A DNA stretch of 64,000 nucleotides from CAZPRY01 sp964589175 (lineage in GTDB: Bacteria > Fidelibacterota > UBA2242): positions 1 through 64,000 of the forward strand of contig CAZPRY010000021.1 in assembly GCA_964589175.1 (NCBI GenBank). Direction: 5' to 3'. Under the pieces are notes generated by a model. That model ran no database searches. It saw only the letters and a program-made list of their open reading frames with translations, and was not told the origin of the DNA. Positions 53,763 to 62,521 of this stretch are shown in pieces. Made by a program: the position numbers and the translations under genes. Position 1 is the first letter of the stretch. Every line of letters begins with the position of its first letter.

Positions 53763-54803
53763 ATGAAAATCGAAAAAAACTATTTCGGCCGGAGTGGTGA
53801 CGGAAAAGCCGTCGACATCTACACACTCACTAACAATCAGGGGATGACCGCCCGGATCACCAATTTTGGTGGCATTCTGGTATCTCTGCTGGTACCCGAT
53901 AAGCAGGGTCGAATCGCGGACGTGGTCCTTGGATTCGACCGGTTGGAGGACTACTTGGCGGATGATAAGTTTTTCGGGGCAACGGTCGGCCGCTACGCCA
54001 ACCGGATAGCCAATGCCCACTTTCTTCTCGACGGTATCGAGTACCGCTTGGCGAAGAACGACGGCAATAACAACCTGCACGGCGGACCGGGTGGATACCA
54101 TAAAGTGCTCTGGAATGCCGAACCGTTCAGCGGGCCGGAGGGCGTTGAACTGCGCCTGAGTTATCTCAGCCGGGATATGGAAGAGGGCTTTCCCGGAAAT
54201 CTCAGTTGCCGGGTGATCTACAAACTCAGCCAGAGCAACGAATTCATCATCGAATATGAAGCCGAAACGGACAAAGCCACGCCGGTGAACCTGACGCACC
54301 ACAGTTATTTTAACCTGGCCGGGGCCGGCGAAGGACCGATTCTGGATCATGTTTTAACAATCAATGCCGATCATTACACACCGGTCGGATTCCATCATAT
54401 CGTTACCGGTGAGGTCTCCCCCGTGGCCGACACGACCCTCGATTTTCGGGAACCGAAACGGATCGGTGAGCAGCTTCACCTGGTACCGGGAGGCTACGAT
54501 CATAACTTTGTCCTAAACGAAGATGCCGGCAGCCTCGCGCCGGCGGCCCGGGTCGTAGAACCGAAGAGCGGCAGGATCATGGAAGTCCGTACAAGCAAAC
54601 CCGGAATGCAGTTTTATTCGGGTAATTTTCTCAACGACAGCGTCGTCGGAAAATCCGGCAAGCTGTATGGCCAACATACCGGTTTCTGCCTGGAAACCCA
54701 GTACTTCCCGGATTCGCCGAACCAAACCGGTTTTCCATCTTCGATTCTCAGGCCCGGCGAAAGATATTCGCAGAAAACCGTATATTCGTTTGAGGTTGAG
54801 TAG
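53763..54803 (+). CDS. galM: Aldose 1-epimerase (mutarotase)
   Basis: The 346-residue enzyme interconverts alpha and beta anomers, supplying the alpha form of xylose preferred by xylose isomerase. Family residues: RYANRIANAHF, NNLHGGPGGYHK (H106), NLTHHSYFNLAG (H180, general acid), GGYDHNFVL (D246) and GFCLETQYFPDSPNQ (base E311). No signal peptide is evident, so it is cytoplasmic. CAGGAGTCGGG precedes ATG 53763. It is the last gene of the GH115-xylAB operon and is followed by a hairpin. Confidence 0.94.
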   Translation: MKIEKNYFGRSGDGKAVDIYTLTNNQGMTARITNFGGILVSLLVPDKQGRIADVVLGFDRLEDYLADDKFFGATVGRYANRIANAHFLLDGIEYRLAKNDGNNNLHGGPGGYHKVLWNAEPFSGPEGVELRLSYLSRDMEEGFPGNLSCRVIYKLSQSNEFIIEYEAETDKATPVNLTHHSYFNLAGAGEGPILDHVLTINADHYTPVGFHHIVTGEVSPVADTTLDFREPKRIGEQLHLVPGGYDHNFVLNEDAGSLAPAARVVEPKSGRIMEVRTSKPGMQFYSGNFLNDSVVGKSGKLYGQHTGFCLETQYFPDSPNQTGFPSSILRPGERYSQKTVYSFEVE

Positions 54804-54829
54804 ATAACGAATAGTTTTTCAATATCACT

Positions 54830-54872
54830 GAGCACCGTAGCGAGATGAATCGAAACTCTCGTTACGGTGCTC
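54830..54872. terminator. Hairpin between convergent galM and HAD genes
   Basis: The arms gagcaccgtagcgaga (54830-54845) and tctcgttacggtgctc (54857-54872) pair along 16 positions with one G-T wobble around an 11-base loop. Its right arm overlaps the stop codon of the - strand HAD gene. No T run follows on either strand, so it is a likely but non-canonical bidirectional terminator. Confidence 0.55.
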
Positions 54873-55641
54873 AGCGCCATGATGAAAAGACCGCAAAAAA
54901 GTCATCCGGTTCGAGCACGATAATCCCTGCCTCGCGGGCCTTGTGGACCTGGTCGGCATTGGTGTAGCCCCATTTAGCCAGGAAGAGCTGAACACCCGTC
55001 GATTGGGCTTTCAGGAGCGTATCGACCTGGTCATCGATGAAATAAAAACGCTGCGGCTTTAGCTTGTGCCGGCCCAGGAGTTCCGCGATGATTTCCGTCT
55101 TGCTGCGGTCCTTATCGGCCAGAAAAATATTTCCCGGCAGCAGTTCGACCCCGGCATTGCCTAGAATCCGTTCGACGTAGGCAGTCTTTTTAGTCGTAAT
55201 AATGTAGAGCCGTTCCTGCGGTCGAAAATCGCGCAGAAAAGCCTGCATGCCCGCGTAAAATGGATTCAGATGCAGCCACTGCCCGGGTTGCTCCTCCAGA
55301 AAACGCAATCGCTCGGCATAGAACAGCCGTCGGAACTCCTCGCGCACGGTTTGATTTTTATCCAGAAAATCATCGAAGTCAAGCTGGTTCCTGATGGCTG
55401 CTGCCTGCGATAACGCCATGTGGAGGTAGACATAATCCTCGCCGAAGCGAATGAAATTGCGCATTTCGCGCGCCGCCCGGGCTGTCGCCGGCGCCAGTTG
55501 CTGCAGGCTTTCGATCGCCGGCCCGTGACCCTGAAACCGGGTATAGGCGTTATGCCCGACGACCAGGCACTCCTCGATACTGTCGGCAATCACACCGTCA
55601 AAATCGAGTGCCAATATATCCCTGCTTGCATCAAAAGCCAT
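54871..55641 (-). CDS. HAD-superfamily hydrolase
   Basis: The 256-residue protein has HAD motif I LALDFDGVIADS (nucleophile D13, D15), motif II in LYIITTKKTAYV, a motif III-type lysine in DKDRSKTEII and motif IV YFIDDQVDTL. A helical cap of about 100 residues sits between motifs I and II. It is a predicted cytoplasmic phosphatase of unknown substrate. It converges with galM and does not obviously belong to the xylan system. Confidence 0.85.
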   Translation of the reverse strand: MAFDASRDILALDFDGVIADSIEECLVVGHNAYTRFQGHGPAIESLQQLAPATARAAREMRNFIRFGEDYVYLHMALSQAAAIRNQLDFDDFLDKNQTVREEFRRLFYAERLRFLEEQPGQWLHLNPFYAGMQAFLRDFRPQERLYIITTKKTAYVERILGNAGVELLPGNIFLADKDRSKTEIIAELLGRHKLKPQRFYFIDDQVDTLLKAQSTGVQLFLAKWGYTNADQVHKAREAGIIVLEPDDFFAVFSSWR

Positions 55642-55689
55642 TTTCGATATCCCGGTTGTTACCGTAACAACGATCTATTGTCCGGCCTC

Positions 55690-56724
55690 TCACTCTAAAG
55701 ACAATTTATGCTTCAACTCCACCTGGAACTGGCTCGCTATGCTCCAATAGGGTTCGCCTTTTAACGGCTCATCGTAGACGACGTTGATCCGTATTTTTCT
55801 CTTCTTCCGGCCTTCGTAATACAGCCAACCCGTATACTGCTGTTCGGCGCCGGTTTTAGCGGCATTCTTATCGAAGTATTCATAACGGGCTCCGGCCCAA
55901 ATTTTTTTGAATAGTTTCACATCCGCCCAAACGAAGGCGCCCCGGGCTACATTGTACTTGTCATTCCGGCCCTGTTGATATTCGGCCGAAATCAGATATT
56001 TCGGGCGTTTCCAGGTCCAATCCAAACCAAAGTAGTCATGCCGTCGATCGGTCTGCGCAGCCGTATGCCGGGAATAATTCAATCCGACCTTCAGACGTTT
56101 GGGTATGCGCGGTTCCAGGCGCAAGAGGATCTGTTTTCCCCGGTTATCATCCCCCAGCCGCTCGTAGTCACTGCCGTTAAAAACGCCGAACCAATATTTG
56201 ACCGGCAGCCATTCTTCCAGATCGCCATAAAGCATGAGGCCGATATCCCGGCCGATACTGTAGATGTCTCCGAACTCATCGTTGGTCCGGCTGCGTCGGA
56301 TGAAGGACAGATCAAAACAGGATATGTTTTCCTCGGCACTGAGCGGCTTTTTCGACAAACCTGCAAAGATTCGCAGGTAGTCCGCCATTTTATAATTTAC
56401 ATAAAGGTCCAACAGGCGGGGATTGTCACCGGCATAATCGGATTCGACTTCAAACAACAGGTTTTTGATCGGTTCGAGGGCCAGCGCCAGGCGCGCCCGG
56501 GGCACATAAAAACTTCGCTCTTCACCGGTGCACTCAAAGCGGGCTTGCCCCCGGCCCCTGATCTGCAGATACGGCTTGAATTTCCCGGAATCCTTCGATG
56601 AATCCGGCTCAGCCGTGGAATCAGGGGGAACAGACTGACCGGGAAGCTCATGGAAAGCATTTACAAGAGCCGGTGCCATTATCAAAATAAACAGAATACG
56701 CCGTATCTTCCGGATGAATTTCAC
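55690..56724 (-). CDS. Phosphate-selective porin O/P-like outer-membrane barrel
   Basis: The 344-residue protein starts at GTG 56724 with a signal peptide (basic KFIRKIRRILF, then hydrophobic ILIMAPALVNA). The rest alternates short amphipathic strands, as in OprO/OprP-type 16-strand porins: YLQIRGRGQARFE, RLLDLYVNYKMADYLRIFAG, WFGVFNGSDYERL, LKVGLNYSRHTAAQT, KYLISAEYQQGRND and WAGARYEYFDKNA. OprP-family membership is a judgement from motif style and length. It lies 29 bases after a DUF4956 membrane protein on the same strand. Confidence 0.7.
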   Translation of the reverse strand: MKFIRKIRRILFILIMAPALVNAFHELPGQSVPPDSTAEPDSSKDSGKFKPYLQIRGRGQARFECTGEERSFYVPRARLALALEPIKNLLFEVESDYAGDNPRLLDLYVNYKMADYLRIFAGLSKKPLSAEENISCFDLSFIRRSRTNDEFGDIYSIGRDIGLMLYGDLEEWLPVKYWFGVFNGSDYERLGDDNRGKQILLRLEPRIPKRLKVGLNYSRHTAAQTDRRHDYFGLDWTWKRPKYLISAEYQQGRNDKYNVARGAFVWADVKLFKKIWAGARYEYFDKNAAKTGAEQQYTGWLYYEGRKKRKIRINVVYDEPLKGEPYWSIASQFQVELKHKLSLE

Positions 56725-56753
56725 CTTGCTGCGAGACCTCTTGCGGAACAGGA

Positions 56754-57605
56754 TTACTTCGTTGTCACGACTTTATCGGTAAAACCCAGAAACTTCCAGC
56801 TTACCTGGGTCAGATTGTTTTCAATCAGATAGCGGGTCAATTCCGAGATTTGTTCTTCATCCTTGAGATGACAAATCAACACGATTTGGGTAATGCCGTC
56901 CATTTCGGGTTTGATGCTGCGTTTGATTGATTTAATACTGTAATAGATATCCTGGCTGGTCATCAGTTCCTTGATCTGATCCATTGCCAGAGCGGCATCC
57001 TCGGTCCGCAGGTTCAGACGATAGCGATGTAATCCGACTTCCCGAACGGTATGTTCGGGCAGCTGCCCCGGGATGCGCTTAAGCACCATGCCGACAAATA
57101 AAACGATGAGTGTCACCATGATTGCCAGAACATACAAATTCGTACCACAGGCAATCCCGATTCCCAAAGCGACGACCAGGGAGCTGCCTTCTTTGGGGGA
57201 TTGCAGGGCATAGCGGTAGCGGACAATACTGGCCGCACCCATCAGACCGAAAGCGCGGGCCAGCTCGCTCCCGACAATAATCATCATCGTGGCGGCTGAG
57301 ACACTTAGCAGGATATGCGCCTGCAGAATACTTTTATTTGCATCGATGAACGGCTTACGCAATCCGACCGCTCCCCCCAGAATGCCGGCGATGATCAGAG
57401 AAGCGCAAAGATAGGCCGTATGCCGATAAGAAAAGGCCTGATATTGGTTCCCGGCCGTCCCGAAACCGGGCTCCGCCATCCCGATCTCGCCGACGAAATC
57501 GGATATGCGCTGATCGAACCCTGTCCAGTCGATTAATCGCAATAGCAGAAATAAAACCGCAATCGCGACAATCCAGAAATATAGTTCCTTGACATGCTTG
57601 GACAT
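56754..57605 (-). CDS. DUF4956-type membrane protein
   Basis: The 283-residue protein has four or five membrane helices in the first ~165 residues (LYFWIVAIAVLFLLLRL, AYLCASLIIAGILGGAVGL, ILLSVSAATMMIIVGSEL, VVALGIGIACGTNLYVLAIM). A cytoplasmic ferredoxin-like domain follows (about 195-280: RYRLNLRTEDAALAMDQI). The motif GLMGAASIVRYRYALQSPKEG is the DUF4956 signature region. The family often occurs with VTC-type polyphosphate polymerase domains (from memory), which are absent here; the neighbouring phosphate-porin-like barrel is at least thematically consistent. Start ATG 57605 follows AAGGAAAT; an in-frame TTG at 57611 is less likely. Confidence 0.75.
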   Translation of the reverse strand: MSKHVKELYFWIVAIAVLFLLLRLIDWTGFDQRISDFVGEIGMAEPGFGTAGNQYQAFSYRHTAYLCASLIIAGILGGAVGLRKPFIDANKSILQAHILLSVSAATMMIIVGSELARAFGLMGAASIVRYRYALQSPKEGSSLVVALGIGIACGTNLYVLAIMVTLIVLFVGMVLKRIPGQLPEHTVREVGLHRYRLNLRTEDAALAMDQIKELMTSQDIYYSIKSIKRSIKPEMDGITQIVLICHLKDEEQISELTRYLIENNLTQVSWKFLGFTDKVVTTK

Positions 57606-57937
57606 TTCCAATTTCCTTTCCTGAGAAACCAGTTTGAAATATAGGAAAAGAGATTGAGAATGCTAAGACTTTCATCTTTCCACTAAAAGATATCCGGACT
57701 GCTCCTGTCCCGCTGAATCAAGGCATTCTCAGTGGACGCGTCTAACTGCTCGGATTCCAGGCGGGCACCGGGGGGCGTGTCAGTTTGGCGCTGCTATTGC
57801 AACCGGTTTTATTGGCAACATCCGAAGTGCCGGTCTTTACAGCCGGCGGTATTGCGACGGGGGAAATACCGGGTAAAACAAAAAAGCCCCGAACGATTGC
57901 CCGGGGCCTTTTTTAAAGTGCTTTGTACGAATCAAAC
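57606..57937. other. Intergenic region with terminator
   Basis: It separates the DUF4956 gene start from the end of the ABC operon on the same strand. Apart from the terminator at 57879-57914 I see no supported feature. A short + strand frame through 57732-57986 runs across the terminator and into the ABC gene and has no family resemblance. Confidence 0.5.
57879..57914. terminator. Bidirectional intrinsic terminator of the efflux operon
   Basis: GCCCCG (57886-57891) pairs with CGGGGC (57902-57907) around a ten-base loop, flanked by six or more A on the left and TTTTTT on the right. Read on the - strand it ends in a T run directly after the last gene of the ABC efflux operon. Confidence 0.8.
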
Positions 57938-58600
57938 TTATGATCCTATCATCCCGTCTGTAATTGTAACAATGTTGTCGGTGTAATCTTTGGCCCGGGG
58001 ATCATGGGTGATCATGACGATCGTATTGCCTTCTTTCCATAAACTGACAAAGAGTTCCATGATCTCTGACCCGGATTTGGTGTCCAGATTGCCGGTGGGT
58101 TCATCAGCGAGAATAATACTGGGATCGTTGACCAGCGCGCGGGCAATGGCTACCCGCTGCTTTTGTCCGCCCGAGAGCTCATTGGGTTTGTGATCTTTCC
58201 GGTCGCTCAATCTGACTTTATTGAGAATGTACTCCACTTTTTCCTTGCGCTTTTTGCCGCCGATACCGGCAAAAAGCAGCGGCATTTCAACATTCTCATA
58301 AGCCGAGGCATAGGGCAGAAGATTGAAGTTTTGAAAAACAAAGCCGATCTCTTTATTGCGCAATTCGGACAGGGCATTGTCATTCAGATGCTTAATGTTT
58401 TGTCCGTTCAACGTGTAATCGCCGGTAGTCGGTTTATCCAGGCAGCCCATGATATTCATTAAGGTGGATTTGCCCGAACCCGAAGGCCCGATAACCGTGA
58501 CGAAATCTCCCCGGTTTATTTGAAGGTCCACGCCGCGCAGGGCCTCAACTTCAATCTTGCCGGTATCATAGACTTTTCGGATGTTTTCCATTTTTATCAT
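57938..58600 (-). CDS. ABC transporter ATP-binding protein (MacB/LolD type)
   Basis: The 220-residue ATPase carries Walker A GPSGSGKST (38-46), Q-loop FVFQNFNLLPYASAYENVEM, signature LSGGQKQRVAIARALV, Walker B IILADEPTGNLD and the switch histidine MITHDPRAKDYTD. It is of the FtsE/LolD/MacB subgroup that powers periplasm-facing extrusion. It is the last gene of a four-gene - strand operon (adaptor, permease, permease, ATPase), 15 bases after the second permease. Substrate is unknown. Confidence 0.92.
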   Translation of the reverse strand: MIKMENIRKVYDTGKIEVEALRGVDLQINRGDFVTVIGPSGSGKSTLMNIMGCLDKPTTGDYTLNGQNIKHLNDNALSELRNKEIGFVFQNFNLLPYASAYENVEMPLLFAGIGGKKRKEKVEYILNKVRLSDRKDHKPNELSGGQKQRVAIARALVNDPSIILADEPTGNLDTKSGSEIMELFVSLWKEGNTIVMITHDPRAKDYTDNIVTITDGMIGS

Positions 58601-58615
58601 AACGCGTCTCCAGAA

Positions 58616-59908
58616 TTATTCATAGTGCAATGCTTTGATGGGATCGATGGCGGCGGCCCTTCGCGCCGGGAAATAGCCGGACAACAGACCGACGATTCCC
58701 AGAATCGTTCCGGTGCTGATGGCGACTGTCCAGGAAAATTCCGGATTGGCCAGGATCTGCATCGCCATATTCTTGCCGAAATCCATGTTTTCCTGAGGAA
58801 TGCTCTGAACGGCCTTGATAACGCCAAATGCAAGCGAACCGCCGATAAATCCGCCGGTCAGATCGATCAGCAACGCCTCAATAATGAACTGGGTTTTAAT
58901 CAGTGATCGCTTGCCGCCGATAGCGCGTTTGATGCCAATCTCCCGGGTCCGTTTTTTAACCGTTACAAACATGATATTGGCCACTCCCACACTGGCAATG
59001 ATCAATGTCATGGCGCCGATGACACCGAGAAATATAGTGATCCCGGTAAATGCCATACCGGACATTTTAGAATTTTTAATCGTGTCCCAATAGTGCAGGG
59101 CGGCGTTGTCATCGGGGTGATATTGATATTTGCGGCTTAAAACACGCTGGACCTGCTGATTGACATATTCGGACTTTTCAATTTCATTGACCTGATAGAT
59201 GATCCGGTTGATATAGATATTATTGAAAATGCCTCTGAATGTGGATGCCGGAATGACGCCCACGTTGGCATCCGGACCGCCGTACATGCCCATCTGCATT
59301 TTTTTCTGCATTACGCCAATGACGGTAAAGGGAATATTGTTCAGGAAAATGGTTTTTCCGATAGCATCGACATCGCCCATAAGGTCTTTTTTCAGGTCAA
59401 TGCCAATAAAGATCACGCGGCGTCTGGCTTTGATATCATTTTCATTGATGAAGCGTCCGCCCGGCTGGGGAAAATGGGAGCGCATATCCTCATAGCCGAT
59501 CGAGCTGACGCCTCTGACACGCTCGATGACAACTTTATCACCGAATTTATAGGTAATGCCCCAGCCATCATATTCACCGGCAATTCTGTCGATTTCCGGA
59601 ATACTCTGCTGCAGCAGATCGCAGTCTTCTTCCCGAAAGCGAATCTCGCGCCCCTGGGGCAAGCCTTTATATTCGATACTGGTCTGACCGCCGTACAGAA
59701 TGACGATATTGTTGCCGAGACCTTTTTGTCCGCGCAGCATCTGCTTGGAAAGCCCCCGGCCGAAGGAAAGCAGCAGAATGATGGTCAGGGTTCCCCAGGC
59801 AATGCCCGCGATGGTGAGAAAGATCTTGCGGCGTTCTTTTTTTAGTTCCCGGATAAATAGCCGGACCAGGAGTAAATTTTTTAAAAAACCGTTTATTTTT
59901 TCGGCCAT
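58616..59908 (-). CDS. MacB/FtsX-type ABC permease 2
   Basis: The 430-residue protein has one N-terminal membrane helix (IFLTIAGIAWGTLTIILLLSF), a large periplasmic MacB_PCD-like domain (about 60-290) and three C-terminal helices of the FtsX domain (ITIFLGVIGAMTLIIASVGV, the conserved REIGIKRAIGGKRS loop, VAISTGTILGIVGLLSGYFP, closing PIKALHYE). I start at ATG 59908, just after the upstream permease gene; the longer frame to 59980 would overlap that gene. With the sister permease it probably forms a heterodimer. Confidence 0.88.
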   Translation of the reverse strand: MAEKINGFLKNLLLVRLFIRELKKERRKIFLTIAGIAWGTLTIILLLSFGRGLSKQMLRGQKGLGNNIVILYGGQTSIEYKGLPQGREIRFREEDCDLLQQSIPEIDRIAGEYDGWGITYKFGDKVVIERVRGVSSIGYEDMRSHFPQPGGRFINENDIKARRRVIFIGIDLKKDLMGDVDAIGKTIFLNNIPFTVIGVMQKKMQMGMYGGPDANVGVIPASTFRGIFNNIYINRIIYQVNEIEKSEYVNQQVQRVLSRKYQYHPDDNAALHYWDTIKNSKMSGMAFTGITIFLGVIGAMTLIIASVGVANIMFVTVKKRTREIGIKRAIGGKRSLIKTQFIIEALLIDLTGGFIGGSLAFGVIKAVQSIPQENMDFGKNMAMQILANPEFSWTVAISTGTILGIVGLLSGYFPARRAAAIDPIKALHYE

Positions 59909-59922
59909 AACTGACTCTTGAA

Positions 59923-61149
59923 TTAGTTGTTGATCGCCACAGCCGGATCCAGTGACGAGGCGCGTTTCGCCGGGCCCCATCCGGCAACCAGAGTGATAAT
60001 TGAAATGATGATAATGGTAATGACGGCAATCGGCGGATTTAATATGAGGACACCGACAAATTCTTCAATCGGCGCCTTATTGATGCCGAATATCAGTAGC
60101 ATCGAAAACAGAAAACCCGATATCGTACCTGCCGCAGCAATGGTGAAAGTTTCAATTAAATATTGAATCAGGATAACACGCTTTTTTGCACCGATCGCCC
60201 GCTTGACGCCGATTTCGGTAGTCCTCTCTTCCACGATCACATACATGATGTTGGCAATTCCAATCCCACCAACGATTAGAGTCATGACCCCGACAACGCC
60301 GAGAAAAATTGTAAATCCGTTGAAGAACGTAAAGAGAAACTGGTCCATTTCGGTTGTGTCCCAGATCGGTAAGGCCTGGGTATCTTCTTCCGAAAAACGG
60401 TATTTCTTCGCCATGGCCGCAATGATCGCCTGTTTCATCTGGTCGGTCTTATTGACATCTTTGGCCCTGGCAATCATGTTATTAACATAGCGGTCTCCGT
60501 AAATACTCAGATAGGTGGATGTAGGCATAAAAATGGCATCTTTATCGCGACCATTGTAGCTGCCGTCCTGCTCTTTGGCGACAATGACACCCACCACCGT
60601 AAATGGTGTGCCATTGATATACATCAATTGGCCGACGGCATCTACTTCACCAAACATGGTTTTTTCGACCTCATTGCCGATAAAAACCACCCGGCGTCTT
60701 TTTTCCATATCAAGGGGATTAATGAACCGGCTGCCGGCGCGGGGCACCATATTGCGCATATCCCTGAATTCCGGCCATACCGCATTGATATTGAAATTCT
60801 GTTTTTTATCATTCACTTTAACCGGCACATCCCGGGAATACTGGGGTGAAATATCAGCGATCAAAGGAACTTGATCCTTGAGATATTGAGCGTCTTCCTT
60901 GAAGAAATTCAAATTGCGGCCTTTGGGGAAACCGCCGTAACTGATACTGGTGCGGCCGGCCCAGATCACACAGATCGATTCACCCATTCCATGCATGGTT
61001 TTGGATGTGCGGCCCTTAACCGCGTTTCCGAAAGTCAGCAGCAAAATCACGGAGGTGGTGCCCCAGAAAATCCCGAACAGCGTCAGGATGGTTCTGAGTT
61101 TTTGCTTGCTCAGTTCTCTGAATACCTGAACTATGTTCTTTAATAACAC
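59923..61149 (-). CDS. MacB/FtsX-type ABC permease 1
   Basis: The 408-residue protein starts at GTG 61149. The N-terminal helix TILTLFGIFWGTTSVILLLTF, periplasmic domain with GGFPKGRNLNFFKEDAQYL, and FtsX segment (TIFLGVVGVMTLIVGGIGIA, TEIGVKRAIGAKKRV, then AGWGPAKRASSLDP) mirror those of the next gene, so the two permeases are paralogous. Gaps to neighbours are 12 and 14 bases. Confidence 0.9.
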   Translation of the reverse strand: MLLKNIVQVFRELSKQKLRTILTLFGIFWGTTSVILLLTFGNAVKGRTSKTMHGMGESICVIWAGRTSISYGGFPKGRNLNFFKEDAQYLKDQVPLIADISPQYSRDVPVKVNDKKQNFNINAVWPEFRDMRNMVPRAGSRFINPLDMEKRRRVVFIGNEVEKTMFGEVDAVGQLMYINGTPFTVVGVIVAKEQDGSYNGRDKDAIFMPTSTYLSIYGDRYVNNMIARAKDVNKTDQMKQAIIAAMAKKYRFSEEDTQALPIWDTTEMDQFLFTFFNGFTIFLGVVGVMTLIVGGIGIANIMYVIVEERTTEIGVKRAIGAKKRVILIQYLIETFTIAAAGTISGFLFSMLLIFGINKAPIEEFVGVLILNPPIAVITIIIISIITLVAGWGPAKRASSLDPAVAINN

Positions 61150-61161
61150 GCTGATTTCCCT

Positions 61162-62250
61162 TTATTGAATTTCCTTGGGCGGACGTTCCACCAAGAGATC
61201 GTCACTGGCGACGCCGGATTTTACTTCCGCGGTTATACCATCGCTGAGTCCGATCTCGATCAGACGTTTGGATATGGTTTTGGTGACCGGATCTTCGACT
61301 TCCACAAACACGGAATCATTTTCAAATGTCAGTAATCTCTCCGGAATGGCGAGAACGTCTTCGACTTTATTTAAAATGATTTTTGCGTTGGCGGAGTAAC
61401 CGGCACGCAGGTTAACACCGCGATCATCAACAATTTTGATTTCAATGTCAAAAACTGTGGCATTGTTTTCCTTGCGCGCCTTCGGTGAAATACGGATCAC
61501 TTTGCCCTGAATTGATTTTCCGGGCAATGCGCCGATTTCCAGCTCCGCCAAAACCCCGACGCTGACCTTGCCCACATCAATTTCATCTATGGTTCCGCGG
61601 AAGATCAGGCTTTTCATATCAGCCAGGGTGAACAGCGCAGTGCCTTGCTGATAGGAGGTCAATGGCACGACCGGATCGCCGATATTGACGAATTTTTCCA
61701 GAACCGTTCCGGTAATCGGTGATTTGACCACAGACTCAACTTTACCGGCATGTCCTTTTTCAATCAACGATAACATGTCTTTACTTAAAGCCTGTTGCAG
61801 CTTGGCCTGATCGTATTTCAATTTGATGTTTTCAGAGGACTCTTCCGACACCAGATTTTTACTGAGCAGTTCCTGATTACGATCGTATTGCAGCTCGGCG
61901 TTTTTCAATTCCACTTCCTTCATCTCCAGATCCCGTCTGGCTTCGGTCAATTCACGCGGCGTCGGGTCCGGTGAGATTTTAACCATCAAATCGCCTTTTT
62001 CAACCCGGTCGCCGACATCCACAAATCGCTGGACAACAATGCCGGGAATTTTGGATTTGACCTGGATTTCATTTTCAGGCGTAATCGTTCCGATCGCCAA
62101 CGCCTCTTCGACAATCGTTGCTCTCGACAGCTGAAGCGTTTTATACTCCTTATTATCGTCTGTTTTTTTATTGCTGAGCACCAGTCTGGTTACCAGGCCA
62201 AGTCCTATTAATATTACGACAGCACCAATAATTATTTTTTTCACGTTCAC
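61162..62250 (-). CDS. HlyD/MacA-type periplasmic adaptor
   Basis: The 362-residue membrane-fusion protein starts at GTG 62250. An N-terminal anchor helix (IIIGAVVILIGLGLVTRLVL) is followed by the biotinyl-lipoyl-like half motif KSKIPGIVVQRFVDVGDRVEKGDLMV, a helical hairpin (about 100-165), the second half SPITGTVLEKFVNIGDPVV, a beta-barrel and a membrane-proximal domain ending VERPPKEIQ. It is first in the - strand efflux operon and would link the permeases to an outer-membrane channel not encoded here. Confidence 0.9.
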   Translation of the reverse strand: MNVKKIIIGAVVILIGLGLVTRLVLSNKKTDDNKEYKTLQLSRATIVEEALAIGTITPENEIQVKSKIPGIVVQRFVDVGDRVEKGDLMVKISPDPTPRELTEARRDLEMKEVELKNAELQYDRNQELLSKNLVSEESSENIKLKYDQAKLQQALSKDMLSLIEKGHAGKVESVVKSPITGTVLEKFVNIGDPVVPLTSYQQGTALFTLADMKSLIFRGTIDEIDVGKVSVGVLAELEIGALPGKSIQGKVIRISPKARKENNATVFDIEIKIVDDRGVNLRAGYSANAKIILNKVEDVLAIPERLLTFENDSVFVEVEDPVTKTISKRLIEIGLSDGITAEVKSGVASDDLLVERPPKEIQ

Positions 62251-62275
62251 CCCTGCTTTTTTATTGTCTTGACTA

Positions 62276-62305
62276 TAGATACGCTTTGGAGTTTTAGGTT
62301 GTCAA
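62276..62305 (-). promoter_or_regulatory. Predicted promoter of the - strand efflux operon
   Basis: On the - strand, TTGACA (62300-62305) and TATCTA (62276-62281) are separated by 18 bases and lie about 25 bases before the GTG start of the adaptor gene. This is a plausible sigma-70-type promoter with a short leader. Confidence 0.4.
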
Positions 62306-62521
62306 TTTAATGGGTACAATTGACTTTTTTGAGCAAAATCACAAAAATCGGGGACGGCAATAGCATCGGTACAATCTAAAACGAATTAAATCCGGTTTTG
62401 GACACTGTGTTCAAAAGCGGACATATCTTTAATCTCCAAAATATTCATAACCCCTTTACGAACAGGGCTTTGCTGCTTCGGCACGCTCCTTGTCTACTGT
62501 AAACAAGGAGAAAAAGAAATT

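Noticed and set aside
52947..54350. Long (467-codon) - strand frame opposite xylulokinase and galM
   Set aside because: Its length reflects codon bias of the G+C-rich genes on the opposite strand; both + strand genes are unambiguous.
57732..57986. 84-codon + strand frame after the DUF4956 gene
   Set aside because: It passes through an intrinsic terminator and into the antisense of the ABC gene.
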